A stretch of 64,000 nt of DNA, taken from Tenrec ecaudatus (lineage: Eukaryota > Chordata > Mammalia > Afrosoricida > Tenrecidae). This document shows, one piece after another, positions 23,770-36,144 of the stretch (positions are counted from its first letter, which is position 1; each line of letters starts with the position of its first letter). The notes under the pieces were generated by a model, which saw only the letters and a program-made list of their open reading frames with translations, did no database searches and was not told the DNA's origin. Both the position numbers and the translations under genes were made by a program. The DNA is taken from the NCBI RefSeq assembly GCF_050624435.1, contig NC_134537.1, positions 10,350,584-10,414,583 on the forward strand, given 5' to 3'.

Positions 23770-25017
23770 GAGCTCCCAAGCCGAATAAAAGAACTTTTTT
23801 AACAGTGGACAAGGAAGCCATATTGGACAGTTTTCAGATTGGCCAGTGGTCATTTTCTTTCTTTATTTGGAATTAAGGAGCAATGTTCATCTAAGTTGAC
23901 CTGAGCAGACAAGCCCTAGATTGCTTCCTTCAGTTTTTGCTTCCCAGAGAGCTAATTGAATGACGTGGTTCTACTCCCAGAAAGGATAAACATTTACAAG
24001 AAATAGAAAGTTAGGTTCGGGATTGCTGGCACCGTGCTCAGCACAGCTGACTCCATCTGGGGCCTTGTTTCATGAGGTTGTAAAAGGCAGCAGCGCCAGG
24101 AGTTAAACCTGGACCCAAAGTCAGAAGCAGCTAATAGCAGAAAATAGCAGAAGCAGCTAATAGTAGGGTTTGAGAGAGCCCTACTCCAACATGGGACAAG
24201 GGCTACAGAGGGATGCTGGTACCTGCTACAAAGGAGGGAGAGCTTTCTCCAGGTGAGGCTCGGGGTGATAGTTCCTGAGTTGTTCAGCCCCTGGAAAAGT
24301 CCCGTCAAGGAGGCATAACCTCAGAGATCCCTCCATCGTGTGAACCATCACACCTTCACCCAGGCTGGGCAAAGCGGTCACTCATGAGGGCAGCCTCGCC
24401 ACTGAGAGAGTTGTCCTTTTGTACAGATTTCTATAAATGAAAGCTGTGACTTCACAGAATTTGACCTCGTATGCTGAAACCTTTGCAGGTTCCCTCATCA
24501 TTCCTGGCAGGACTCCCAACCTGCCATAAAGAGGAGTATGTGCCCTATTTTAACATTCCTCCAGGGAACGAATCAGCATGTTGCCTTAGCAACTAATGCC
24601 AGGGGGGCAGGTGCTTTGACCTATCTTGCTTGGTTCTTCCTTTGGTCTAACCTACTTCCACCCTGACACCATTCAAAGTCAGTTCATTCTATACTGGGTT
24701 CCATGGGCGGCGGAGCAGACACACGATGCCCCACAACACACCCTTCCACTTGTTCTTTGCCCACAAAAGCTTTGGGACGTCAGAAAGGGAGAGAGAAGAG
24801 ATATGGATGAAGGGTGACAGGAAGGCAACAAAGAGCTGAACAGGATGACCAACCCTCCTACCAGGGAACTGGAGGCCTGGATTTAAGGGTCTGTGAAGTC
24901 TCCAATCATGCAAACTTGTGTACGTTTGAACTACCCACCACTTCTGACTTCCCCTCCATGGAATTCCCAGACCCAGCAGCTCTAGGAAGCCTGCCTGTCC
25001 TCCAGCCAACAAATCTG
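23770..25017. other. Unassigned sequence
   Basis: A small internal duplication of gcagctaatag lies near 24125-24165. No repeat family or gene was recognised. Confidence 0.4.
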
Positions 25018-25548
25018 GCTACTATGTTAGTCTGGGTTGACTAGAGAAACAAATCCAGAGATACTCTTACACTCCTGTGTTAGAGACAGTTTTATAACCA
25101 AGAGTATATTTTAAAAACATCCTGGCCCAGTCTAGATAAAGTCCATAAGTTCAATATTAACCCATATATCCAATATCAGTCCATATGCCTTATACTAGTC
25201 TATAAATTCTTCTACAGATTTGCACAGCACATGCAATGATGCTGAAAGCGGGAAGATCACAGGGCAGTGGGTGAAAAGTCTTATGGAAGCATCTCAGCAC
25301 TGGCACAGCTCTCCATGTGGCTCCTCCAGCTCCAGAGCTCTGGCTGCCGTCAGCATAGCTCCATGTGGCTTGCAAACAGAATGTGAAACAGAGTATGCAT
25401 CCTACCTAAAGGGAAGAAGACCAGAGTTCCCAGAATCCTCAGGAGAAGGCCATGCCCACACAGAGGCATCATTGGCTATGACCTGATTGACAGGCTACGT
25501 GCCACCCCTTTGCAAGTTGACAGGAGACTATGTAACTGCTACAGCTAC
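25018..25548 (-). mobile_element. Solo LTR, 521 bp, perfect 5-bp TSD
   Basis: The element at 25023-25543 (tatgttagtctgggttgac ... actgctaca) is flanked by gctac at 25018-25022 and 25544-25548. It is of the same family as the 34.4-kb and 39-kb LTRs, in reverse orientation, and the initial TG has decayed to TA. Confidence 0.85.
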
Positions 25549-25907
25549 CCTTCCTGAACTTCTACAAACTTGACTATCATTTCTACCATCAGGAGTTGGG
25601 CCAACTCACGTCACCGTCTTTACCCACATACACACCCTGATGTTCTTTCTCCGTGCCAAAGCTCCTGGAGTTAATTTTCTCTTCATCCATGACATCCATG
25701 AACTATACTGTAACACTTCTGTTGACTTACAAGAGAATTCGAAGACTTCTTTTGCCTTCTGTGGATTATTAACTTCATACCCATGACCTCTTCACCCACC
25801 ATCCCTATGGAAGAGCCCTACTTGCATAAATGGGCATCAAAATCCACAGAAGAACCACCATCAAACATCACTCCTAGCCCTATTTATAAGGCAGGAGTCA
25901 GAGCTGT

Positions 25908-26433
25908 GGTAATGTGTTAGTCTGGGTATTTTAGAGAAACAAATCCACAGAAACTCATATGTATAAGAGAGAGTTTTATATAAAGGGTAAGTGCACATCA
26001 AGAAAACATTCCAACCCAGTGCTGCCCAAGCCCTCAAGTCCAACATTAAGCCAATATATCCAACACCAATCTACAAAGGCCTCTTCCATCTCACAAAACA
26101 CATGCAATGGTGCTGACTGCAGGAGGAAAGCCAAATCAATGAGTGTCTAAGCATCTCTGTGCTGGCAGGGGTCTCCATGTGGCTGTTCCAGCACCCAGAG
26201 CTGCAACAGGGTAGGTCCATGTGGTTTCTCCTCAAGGATGTCTTGCAGGAAGTGAGCCTTGCCAGAAGAAGCAGGGAACTGGCTAAGGCAGCTCCACCCT
26301 GGTCTGACTATCTCAAAGCAAAAGACCCAAGAACTAGAAAGGTGAGGCTCACTGAGCCATTTATCTCTCTGCCCTTCAATTAAACCCACATGTGGGCCAG
26401 GTTGGCATAATAAACATTAACTATCTCAGCTAA
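25908..26433 (-). mobile_element. Solo LTR, 516 bp, second subfamily
   Basis: The element at 25913-26428 begins tgtgttagtctgggtattt and ends taactatctca. Flanks are ggtaa and gctaa, four of five matching. It is closely similar along its length to the 42.9-kb LTR (ctcaaggatgtcttgcagg, ctgcccttcaattaa), so the two belong to one subfamily. Confidence 0.85.
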
Positions 26434-26535
26434 AAAGATTGAGGGGCTGATAAAAGTGCTTCCCAGGACAATTCTAATTACCAAAGTCAAACTCGCTCAG
26501 CAAAATGATAAGAAAGGAAATGCATTTACTCATTA

Positions 26536-27110
26536 TGTTAGTCGGGGTTCTCCAGAGAAACAAAACCAGGACACTTATGAATATATGAATTTATATATTA
26601 TTATTATATAGCAAGAAGGAATACAATAGCTAATTAGTCCACACAGCAGTACAGAGGGCTAAGTTCAACTCACTTTCGTGGACAGTTAATATACTGAAGG
26701 TCCTTCCAACTCACGCTGGCAGCTGGTCCAAGGTCAAGGAAGCAGAGAGCAAAGTGGCTTGCGGGAGGTGTGGAGTCTGTCCACAGACAGGATGAGCAGA
26801 GTTGCGGGCAGCAGACACGGCAAGGTGGAGTAGGCAGCAGCAGAAAGTTGAGATATCAAGGCATAGCAATGTGTGGCAAAACAACAGGATCCACCATGAT
26901 CCACAGGTTGGTTCGGCCCACAGGTAGCGCAGAGCAGCTAACTCAGGTAGCAGTGCCCTGGTGTGGTCAGCAGGGAGAAAGAGGAAGAGGCCAGCCTAGG
27001 AGAGCCATTTATCTCAGTTGCCTCCCATCAAGCTGCGACCTGATTGGCAGCTAAACTCCCCTCACATGTTCCTACAGGAGTCATGTTGGCACCAAAAAAC
27101 CTAACTACCA
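26536..27110 (-). mobile_element. LTR-like element, third subfamily, 575 bp
   Basis: It starts tgttagtcggggttctcc and ends cctaactacca, and has the same general end signatures as the two LTRs just upstream. I could not find a convincing 5-bp TSD (catta versus aggtc), so it may be older or partly deleted. The 3' portion (catcaagctgcgacctgattgg) also appears at the right end of the L1-split LTR near 52.45 kb. Confidence 0.65.
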
Positions 27111-28554
27111 AGGTCATTTTCCTGGAAAGGTAACACTGTCTCCATCTATTCATTTTCCTTTCTCTGGGCTTCATTCTCCGCAGACACTCCCCATGTGGTA
27201 ACAAAGATGACCACCACCTGAACCAGTTGTCCGCACTACCAAGATTTCCACCCCAGAAGGAAGAAAAGAAAACTTTCTCCCGAGTCTTCCCAGGTCCTAG
27301 GAGGGACTCGGTGGGCACCACCTGGAGCCCTGAGTCCAGCCCAGGACCGTTCTCCCTCCCCAAGCTGAAGTCATGTGTCCACTCCCAAAGAGTCAAGTAG
27401 AAGGCTTCATCCCCACAAGCGACAGGACTACCAACAAGGAAGAGCAGGCTCGCTAGAGCCAAATCAATGTGCTGTTACCTGGGAGGATGGAGGCTGAACT
27501 AATCAGATGTCTCTGGCACCCTGTGACTCCCATTTTCTCTCGTTCTCTCTTTCAGAAAATAAGGAGTGCACTTAGAAGTGTCTCCATTTAGAAACGTCCT
27601 TAGCTCTGAAGGATTGGGCAGGGCCAGACCAGAATCTGGGTTGAGAAAGAAAGGAAGGAAGGACAGAGGGAGGGAAGGAAAGAAGACACCTCAGATTGGT
27701 GCTGACCCTAAGCTTACAGAAGGGGGAGTGAACTCGGCCTTCATCATATGCATTCAATTTCTCATTGAAATCCCCAGGCCTGTTCCCCCTTTGAGGCCTT
27801 TGCCTCTGGCTGTTTGTTGGCATTCGGACTTTGCAGACATCAGAACATTCCCCTTAATTATCCGTCTGTATTTTAAAAAATAAATGGTGGTGCTTATCAC
27901 TCTGCCTGCACATGGGGACCTGGATGAGCCTGCTGACGCACAGCAGTTCCTAAGCAACTTGAGGGGACTGGAGCCTAATGCAACTGCCGCGAGATTTGGA
28001 GGGAAAATAAAATCAAGCCCAGGGAAATTCAATGTGGAACCAATTTTGATTGGTTCATAAAGGCTGCACAGGGTCCTGTGGGAGGTTAATTCCATCTCAG
28101 GCTGATGGAAAGGGGCTCATTTCCAGAGAGCCAGGGCCTCTCTGGTGTGGGACGCTTGATAAGTGGGCTTCTGGAGGATTCCAATAAGCACTCTGTCCCA
28201 AGGAGACCCGGCGCTGATAATGTGTGATAAGAGAAACGCTGACGTGCAGAAGTACGAGAGGCTCTGGGCATTGCCCAGCAGCTCTAGGTTAGATGGGCAG
28301 AGGCAGGGCAGAACGAGGTCTTCTGGTACCTCATTCTCAGCCCAGGCAGGTGTCACTGTCCCAAAGATATCCTGAGCTGAGAGTCTCCAAAGCTGGAGGC
28401 GGGGCAGAAAGGGTTGGTCTAATAAAACAAATAAGCCAAGATGGAAGACTCACAGACCACCAATGGACGAAGAGAGTCAACGAGGCTCATGGAGACATCT
28501 GTGGGCTTTCAGATCGGGAGACCAGCACCTGCATCCACAGCACCTGCGACCAGA
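27111..28554. other. Unassigned single-copy-looking sequence
   Basis: This is one of the longer repeat-poor stretches. Frames at 27028-27462 and 28293-28637 show no domain. A ggaa-rich patch lies at 27640-27690. Confidence 0.4.
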
Positions 28555-28690
28555 GTCATTTATTCACCGCCTCCTTATCTCCATTTCCTGTGTCTTTCAG
28601 TGGGACTAATCACAGGGTGGCTATAAGGATGAAATGAGGTGATGAATATAAAGCTCCTTATTCCTAGTGGGTGTTTAGCAAATGCCTAGA
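28555..28690 (+). mobile_element. MIR SINE fragment
   Basis: ggctataaggatgaaatgagg and agtgggtgtttagcaaatgcc match the 3' half of MIR. Confidence 0.55.
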
Positions 28691-28789
28691 GATTTCTTTC
28701 TCCTCCAACTACCCTTCATTCCCTTCTCCTGAGGTGTTTCCTTATGTCTTTCTTCCCATCATTGAGATTCACTTAGCCACTCAACCAGG

Positions 28790-28945
28790 AGCCTGGTGGC
28801 ACTGTGGGTCAGGCACCGGGCTTGGAACCACGAGGTTTCAGTTCAAATGCACCGTCTCTCTAAGAAAGATGGGGCCACCTGTCCCCCTGAAGATTTGCAG
28901 TCTCTGACACCCTACATCAGGTCACTACAAATTGAATGGATGGGA
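28790..28945 (+). mobile_element. AfroSINE
   Basis: The head gagcctggtggcactgtgg and B-box-like gtttcagttcaaatgcacc are followed by gaagatttgcagtctctgac and a diverged tail. Confidence 0.65.
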
Positions 28946-28971
28946 GTGGGCTTTTCTGCTATCGAAACCAC

Positions 28972-29085
28972 AGAGTCTTCGGAGGTGCTAACAGTTCACA
29001 TGCTCAGCTGCTAACTGCAAGGCTGAAGGATCAAATCCACCCCAAGGCACTTGAGAGGAAAGAACTGGTCATCTAGTTCTGAGCA
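28972..29085 (+). mobile_element. AfroSINE 5' part
   Basis: Only a tRNA-like head remains (ctcagctgctaactgcaagg, ggatcaaatccaccccaagg), immediately after the previous SINE. Confidence 0.6.
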
Positions 29086-29407
29086 TCCATCCATTGAAAA
29101 AGGGAGGCTCAAGTCCAACCGCAGGTGCCTTGACTGAAAGGTCTGGGAGATTGCCTTCTAAAGAGTCAGCCATTGAGGACTATGGCGACGCCCCCATTGG
29201 GTCATCAGGAATCAGAGTCCACTTGAGGTCAATTCCAAGGGCAGTAGTTTTGGTGGAAATGATGGAGGGCCCCCAGTGTGCCAAGAGCCTGAGACAGAGG
29301 GCACAGAAGTGATTTGGTCCCAATCTTGGCCCTGGAGGTGATGCCTAGAGCACCAGTTCCCCGTGGTCTATCTCCCAGCTACCAGTACTTCTATCACTGC
29401 ATCAGGG

Positions 29408-29409
<2 letters not shown>

Positions 29410-29448
<39 letters not shown>
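29410..29448. repeat. (CA)n microsatellite
   Basis: An uninterrupted ac run of about 19 units. Confidence 0.95.
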
Positions 29449-29450
<2 letters not shown>

Positions 29451-29679
29451 CAGTTTCCTTCTATCAGGCAGTTAGCATCTCTAAGAGCAGTCCTCAAGTT
29501 CTGATTCACGGGAGTTCGTGAAGTAATCCCCCAGTTTTTCTTGCCTGTTGGGTGAGATAGCTCTGAGGAATTAGATCCTTCTAAAGACACTATCTTGTTG
29601 TATCTAATAGCTTGGAGGAGTTAATAGTTTGTTCAGGATAATAAAGCATAAGTGGCAGGACTCTATGTAGAACCTAGAT

Positions 29680-29873
29680 GAGTAGTTCTCAACCTTCTTC
29701 ATGCCGCGACCCTTTCATACAGTTCCTCATGTTGTGGTGATGCCCCAACCATAACATTACTTTTGTTGCTACTTCATCACTGTCATTTTGCTACTGTTAT
29801 GAATTGGGCAACCCCTGTGAAAGGTACATTTAACTCCCCAAAGGGATTGTGACCCACAGGTTGAGAACCACTG
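29680..29873 (+). mobile_element. SPIN-like non-autonomous hAT transposon, copy 2
   Basis: This is a 194-bp element in the opposite orientation to copy 1. It runs from gagtagttctcaacc to ggttgagaaccactg and contains cctcatgttgtggtga and tttgctactgttatga blocks shared with copy 3. Flanking octamers acctagat (29672-29679) and acctacac (29874-29881) agree at six of eight positions. Confidence 0.8.
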
Positions 29874-29918
29874 ACCTACACTACTGAATTTAATTCACTT
29901 TGTCATGAATATTTTTTA

Positions 29919-31790
29919 ATCACTGCCATCTAGTAATAGACATAGTGAATAGAACTGCCAAGCCTGAAAACTTTAGGAAAGCAGACTGCCTAATCATTCT
30001 GATGAATTCAAACTACCAACTTAAAAAAAAAACATTTTATTGGGGGCTCGTACAAGTCTTATCACAATCCATCCATCCATTGTGTCAAGCACATTTGTAC
30101 ATTTGTTGCCATCATCATCCTCAAAACATTTGCTTTCTACTGGAGCACTTGTTATCATATCCTCATTTTCCCCCTCTCTCCCCACTCCCCCCTCCCTCAT
30201 GAACCCTGGATAATTTATACATTATTATTATTTTGCCATATCGTACACTGTCCTTTCACTCACTCTTCTGTTGCCCACTCCCCAGAGAGGAGGTTATATG
30301 TAGAGCCTTGTAATCAGTTCCTCCTTTCTACCCCACCCTCCCTCCAGATATCACCACTCTCACCACTGGTCCTGAAGGGATCATCTGTCCTGAACCCCCT
30401 GTGTTTCCAGTTCCCATATGTACCAATGTAAATCCTCTGGTCTAGCCAGATTTGTAAGGTAGAATTGGGATCATGATACTGGGTGGATGTTGGGGGAGAA
30501 AGCATTTAGGAACTAGAGGAACGATGTATGTTTCATCGTTGCTACCATGCACCCTGACTGGCTCCCTCCTACCCCGACCCTTCCGTAAGGGGATATCCAG
30601 TTGCCTACAGGTGAGTCTTGGGTCCCCACTCTACACTCCCCCTCATTCACAATGATTTGATATTTTTGTTCTTTAAAGCCTTTAAGACCCCAGGCGTTAT
30701 ATTTTTTGATAGCTGGGCACTAACAGTTTTCTTCAACTCTTTTGCTTATGCATGCGTTTGTCTTTCGTATCAGGGAGGTGAGCACACAGTGGCATGAGTT
30801 TTTGTTCTTTGATGTCTGATACCTGATCCCTTCAACAACTCATAATCACACAGGCTGGTGTGCTTCTTCCATGTGGGATTTGTTGCTCCTGGGCTAGATG
30901 GCCAATTGCTTACCTCCATGCCTTTAAGACCCCAGCCACTATATCTTTTGATAGCCAGGTACTATCAGCTTTCTTATGCACCCGCTTTGTCTTCAATGAT
31001 CATGTCGGGAAGGTGAGCATTGGAATGTCAGTTTAAAGAACAATGTATTCTTGCATTGAAGGAATACTTGAGTAGAGGTCCAATGTCTATCTGCTACCTA
31101 CCTTAATGCTAAATCTATAAATATATGCACATAGATCTATTTATACATCTTCATATGTAAATATATTTACATATGCACATGCCTTTATTTAGACCTCTAT
31201 AAATGCCCTTTGTCTCTAGTTCTTTCTTCTACTTCCTTTTACTTTCCTCTTGTCCCACTATCATGCTCAGCCTTCATTTGGATTTCAATAATTCCTCTTG
31301 ATTACATTGCCCTTGATTACGTCCTACCAGGCTTCCTACACCCTCTTCACCACTGATTTGGATCATTTGTTATTCCCTTTCCCTGGGTTTGTTAACACCA
31401 CTTCTTTTCCCCCCACCTTCCCCTCTCCATGTACCCCAAGAACCATCGGTCTGGTTGCTTTCTCGTCCAGATTGTTCATCCAGCCTATCTTATTTAGACA
31501 GACCTGCAGAGATAATAGCATGCTCAAAAACCAGACAGAGAAAAACAAAACAAAACAACAAGCCAATGACAAAAACAACAACAACAAAGAAAATCTTGTA
31601 GTTAGTTCAAGGATTGTTTGTTGGCCTTTAGAAGTATTTTCCAGTCGAGTCTGATGGGGTGCCATGCCCTGGCCCCAAAGTCTACATGTGGTATTCCCTG
31701 GGGACTTCGTTGCTCTTTAAACTACCAACTTTTGGATTCTCAGCTGAGTACTTGGTCACCATACCACATAGCTCCATCACCAAGATGCTT
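29919..31790 (-). mobile_element. AfroSINE split by an L1
   Basis: The left half 29919-30022 (atcactgccatctagtaat) and right half 31732-31790 (cagctgagtacttggtcacc) join to an antisense AfroSINE when the intervening L1 and one TSD copy are removed. The tRNA-related head is at the right. Confidence 0.7.
30010..31731 (-). mobile_element. L1 3' UTR inserted in an AfroSINE, two-module type
   Basis: TSD aaactaccaactt at 30010-30022 and 31719-31731 surrounds an antisense L1 at 30023-31718, beginning with the complement of its A-tail. It carries a partial and a complete copy of the 3' UTR module (about 30670-30825 and 30826-31020). The 5' end is truncated within the UTR, before ORF2. Confidence 0.92.
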
Positions 31791-31943
31791 AAGGTTCTTT
31801 CAAATGTCTTCTCCATGTATGCTTCTGGCCCAGATGGATGCTTGTCAACCTACCTGCTCAATCGAGGTGTTGTCCCAGCCCAGGTTCAAAGTCTCTGTTT
31901 TTGTCCATTCCTTGACCCTTTCCTGCTATAGTGAATGCCAACC

Positions 31944-32200
31944 TACCTTTTTTTTAATGTAATTTTATTTTTTATCAAAATATACATAGTAAAGCCTATA
32001 TGATATCAATGAATTCTCTGTGTCCAATGCTGTGACATTACTTACATTTGTCAGATTGTACACCTGTTCTCACTCTCCTTTGCCACCGCCGTCACTCACA
32101 TAAACTCAGGGACCCGAGACTTCTCATCTGACCTTTTGAGAAGATGCTTCCAGTTTGATCCCACACAGATAAATCTTTGAGAGGGGAAATGCTCAAGGAA
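31944..32200 (-). mobile_element. Probable old L1 3' end, antisense
   Basis: A T-run and ttttatcaaaatatacatag start, then cattacttacatttgtcag and cacctgttctcactctcc, resemble the complemented 3' end of old mammalian L1 (aaaatatacataac...). Confidence 0.4.
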
Positions 32201-33330
32201 GACAACCCTCACTAAAAGTAGGCTATGTTGTTGTTTGCTTGCTTGAAAGCAGACTGCCAGAGGAAGTTTTAGTTTGAGGTTTAATGTTTAAAGATTATTA
32301 TCAGGATAATAGTTTTGGGGTGCTTATCCCACCTCGATCTCGAGTCAGAGGGTCTGGATTCCATTCAGAATTTCTAATTCTGTTAGGATTTATTTCCCCT
32401 GCTGATCAGGATTCTACTACAAATCCTAGCTCAAAACACTCAGTCATGGTAGCCAGCCATCATGCAATTAGGTCTACGGGTCTCATGGCAGAGAAGGCAG
32501 ATGTTCACGGTGGCACCATTTCCCTCCTGCTGTTCTGCATTAAACTGCTTTTTAAATTCAAAGACTATCCGGTTTTATTCAGCCCCAGTCACCTCTAGCC
32601 CACCCGGGTCTCCCAGATTTCTCACAGTCTGCGTGTCCAGAGACTCTCACTTTCCAGCCGCAGCCAGGGTCCTTCCTTGTGAGCATCTGCCCCAGGTCAA
32701 CCTGGAATTGACAGCTTATCCCCCAGCCAGGAATTAGGACTGCTTCTCTTCAAATTCTGATTCTCTTTGATTCATATGACATCGTCTCATTTCTGCAATG
32801 TCCATTGCTAAATGAGAAAGAATAGAAGGATCAATTTCTAAAAGACCAAAATCTTTATTTTGAAATAGAAGTCCCACACTGCAATGTAAGGCCGGTAGCT
32901 ATGAGAAATATTTGTATCATCTGATCATCTAAAATTCTGTGCTTGGCTCTGTCATTGACCCAGTCAGTGCATTTATTAGGTCACTTTGTCACTCTGAGTC
33001 TCTTAATCATCTCTCCCTGCTCTGCTCCCCAGGTGTGTCACATGGGAGAGGGCTGCCAGCAGGTCACCACCTCCCTTGATTCCCAGCTCCTAGCCAGGTG
33101 ATTGGAAATACTGGTGGGTATGGATGCCAGCCTAAGGGCTTAGGGGAATTTTCTCCCCTAGGAGAACACTAAGCCTGCCTGGCTAGTTCTAAGGTGATAG
33201 GTAACCATTCTTTACCTCTTGGGACTCCAAAAACAGTGAAAAGTTAGTTCCCAAACCTGATCAGCAGGCTGTGGGTTTGGGGCAGTAGTTGGTCAGTCTA
33301 ATGGAAGTCTGAATGCACATTAGTAATATC
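32201..33330. other. Unassigned sequence
   Basis: A MIR-like trace lies near 32940-33010. Otherwise nothing was recognised. Confidence 0.35.
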
Positions 33331-33462
33331 TAACTGGTCCTTGGGAGAAAGGCGGAGCTTTCTACTCCCATAAACAGTGACAGTCTTGGAAACCCACAGG
33401 GGCAGTTCTACCCTGTCCCACAGGATTGCTAAGAGTCAGCATTGACTGGACAGCAGTGAATT
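33331..33462 (+). mobile_element. AfroSINE 3' part
   Basis: gagctttctactcccataaac, gaaacccacaggggcag and the tail cagcattgactggacagc match the family. The head is absent. Confidence 0.8.
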
Positions 33463-34379
33463 ATGTTATCAGTTACCTTGTCCTTGTCATAGGAAGTCAT
33501 GGTACAAAGGGTTTGGCACAAAGTCACGTGTTTCACAAAGGCAGGGAATTATCACTTTGATTATTATGATGCCTCATACCCTCTTTCCTTTTCAAAATTC
33601 AACCGTGTCCCCTAGTTGAATCCAAACTGAAGGAAGGAACTAGTTATGACCCCAGTACCTCCACGTAGTCCTCTGGTGGCTGAAGACCAGAGCAGTCTGC
33701 AGCACAGAGGAGCCTTAGAAGGCAGGACTCCTTCTTAACCACAGACAGGAAGTGGGTGATGGTGCCCAAGGGAGAGCAGTGACTTGTAGAACTTGCTCCA
33801 CCAACTCTGCTACAAGAGTTTTCATCTAGACCTGTCACCATCATCAGTATTGCAGCCTTAGCCTGCATGGCAACCTTCCCAGGAGGGTCTCTCCTAGACA
33901 TTCAGAGTTCAAACCACTCTACTCTTGTCGCTTCTTGAGCTGAAGGTGCCTTCCTCACCACTTATATTTCAAGAAATGATCCTCTCCACTGAAAGGCTGG
34001 AACCCACCAATCCCCTCAGTGGGCTGAAAGTCACTCAAAGGTTGGTTGTACACACTACCTTTTTGACAAATAAACTGATTGATCCAGTTAAGGGAAACAA
34101 AATAGATCAATCACAGAATAGATCATGGTCCTGAGTCAGACAAAAGTAATCAAACCATGAAGTTACCCAAGGATGCCAATTAGCCTAGCCAGGGAAAAAG
34201 TAACTAAACCCTCAGGCATAGGAAGAAACCTGGGAGCTCCCATCCCCACTTGCATTGGCCTCTCCAAAGAACTAGGTCTTAGAGGAAAATTTTCTAAGTT
34301 TTTTCCCCATCAGAACCAAGGTAAAAGGTCCCAGAAAAGAACTTGGCTCATCATACCACCTCCAATGCTACCTTGACAT
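33463..34379. other. Unassigned sequence
   Basis: No gene or family was recognised. Confidence 0.4.
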
Positions 34380-35611
34380 CTTTCTGTGGTAGTTACATAA
34401 TCTGGTGTTAACTTAAGACTATAAAGAGTGAAGGGGTGCACATGGAAGAAGCACACCAGCCTGTGTGATCCTGAGGTGTCAATAAGATCGGGTATGAGGC
34501 ATCAGAGAACAAAAATCATATCATTGTGAATGAGATGGAGTGCAGAGTGGGGACCCAAAGCCCATCTGTAGGCAACTGGTCATCCCCTTACAGAAGGATC
34601 ATGGGGAGGAGACAAGTCGATCAGGGTGCAGTATAGTGCTGATGAACATACAACTTTCCTCTAGTTTTTTAATGCTTCCCCCCAACCACCACCACCACTA
34701 TCATGATACCATTTCTACCTTACAAATCTAGCTAAACCAGAGGATGTACACTGGTACATATAAGAGCTAGAAAGCAGGGAATCCAAGAAAGATAAACCCC
34801 TCAGGACCAATAATGAGAGTAGCAATACCAGGAGGGGAAGGGATAGGTCGGGGAGAAAGATCACAATGATCTACATATAACCTTGGGGGACAGACCACAG
34901 AAAAGTGGGTGAAGGGGGCCATCGGGCAGTGTAAGACATGAAGAAATAATAATTTATAAATTATCAAGAGTGAGGGAGGAGAAAAAAATGAGGATCTTAT
35001 ACCAAAGGCTCAAGTAGAAAGCAAATGTTCTGAGAATGACGATGACAACAAATGTACAAATGTGCTTGACTCAATGGTTAGATGGATTGTGATAAGAGTT
35101 GTAAGAACCCCCAGTAAAATGATTTTTTTTTAAAGAGTGAAGGGGTGGAGTTTAGCCTGCCAATCAGGTTGCAGTTTGATGACCTCATTTGGAGGTGCGA
35201 CAGAGGTAAATAGCTCACTTAAGGTTATACACACAGACTCCCTGCAAGACATTCCTGTTGACAAGCCACGTGGAGCTACATTGATGCAGCTAGTGCCCTG
35301 GAAGTAGAGGAGACCCTTGGAGACCCATGCCAGCGCTGAGATGCTTCCACCACCATAGAATCCACAAGACTTTCCACCCACCACCCTGTGATCTTCCTGC
35401 ATTCAGCATCATTGCATGGCTATGTGAGTCTAAAGAGGAATTTATAGACTAGTATCGACATATGGGGTAATCCCTGATTTATGGACTTGATCTGGACTGG
35501 GCTGGCCTGTTTTCTTAATGTACCATTGCTCTTTGATATAAAATTCTCTCTCATACACATATGAGTGTCTCTGAATTTGTTTCTCTAGTCAACCCAGACT
35601 AAGACACTTTC
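34380..35611 (+). mobile_element. Solo LTR (ERVL/MaLR-like, tenrec-type) split by a younger L1
   Basis: The LTR runs 34385-34438 and 35132-35606, starting tgtggtagtt and ending actaagaca. It is flanked by the perfect 5-bp duplication ctttc (34380-34384, 35607-35611). A TATA-like gatataaa lies near the 3' end, so it reads in the forward direction. No ERV internal region is present, which makes it a solo LTR. The L1 at 34439-35131 interrupts it. Family assignment to the ERVL/MaLR group rests on the TG...CA ends, the 5-bp TSD and the general resemblance of the ctagtcaacccagactaa... end. Confidence 0.8.
34439..35131 (+). mobile_element. 5'-truncated L1 3' UTR inserted in an LTR
   Basis: The LTR sequence aaagagtgaaggggtg occurs at 34423-34438 and again at 35132-35147, a perfect 16-bp TSD around this L1 3' end. 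The element starts inside the 'cacatggaagaagcacacc' module and ends in agtaaaatgattttttttt, a mutated AATAAA plus tail. Confidence 0.9.
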
Positions 35612-35734
35612 TATCCCACAAAATTAGCAAACACCCCTTGACTGACGATAAGGAAATTTGGACTAACAAGCCAGAATTTGTTTGTTTGTGGAATCCAACC
35701 ACAATTTGGATTCCAGTCCATATTTACGCTCCGG

Positions 35735-35933
35735 CAAAAACCAACTCTCTGCCATCAAGCCGATGCCAACTCGTGGTGATCCTATAAGACAGGGTAGACA
35801 TGCCCCTGTGAGTTTCCAAAATTGTAACTGTTTATAGGAGTAGAAAGCCTCATCTTTCTACCTCAGAACACCTGGTGGTTTTGAACTGCTGACTTTGTGG
35901 ATGGTAGCCCAATTCCTAATCAACTCCCCTGCC
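35735..35933 (-). mobile_element. AfroSINE, antisense, near full length
   Basis: The complemented tail (tctgccatcaagccgatgc), body (ggagtagaaagcctcatc) and head (ctggtggttttgaactgc) are all in order. Confidence 0.82.
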
Positions 35934-36144
35934 AGATATGTGCAAGGTTCATAATGAAAAACTGGACAAAGTGGCTCTGAGTCATTGTATAACGAGCAGA
36001 AGCTAAATATCTCTTCTGTCCTTTTCTTTCCTAAAAATGGGATCATGTTCTCTTTTGTGTCTGGCTTCTTTGATTCAACGTAATGTGTTTGAAAATCATC
36101 AGTGTGGCCGTGACTGTTGACAGTTCATTTCTTTGTTGCCAGGG

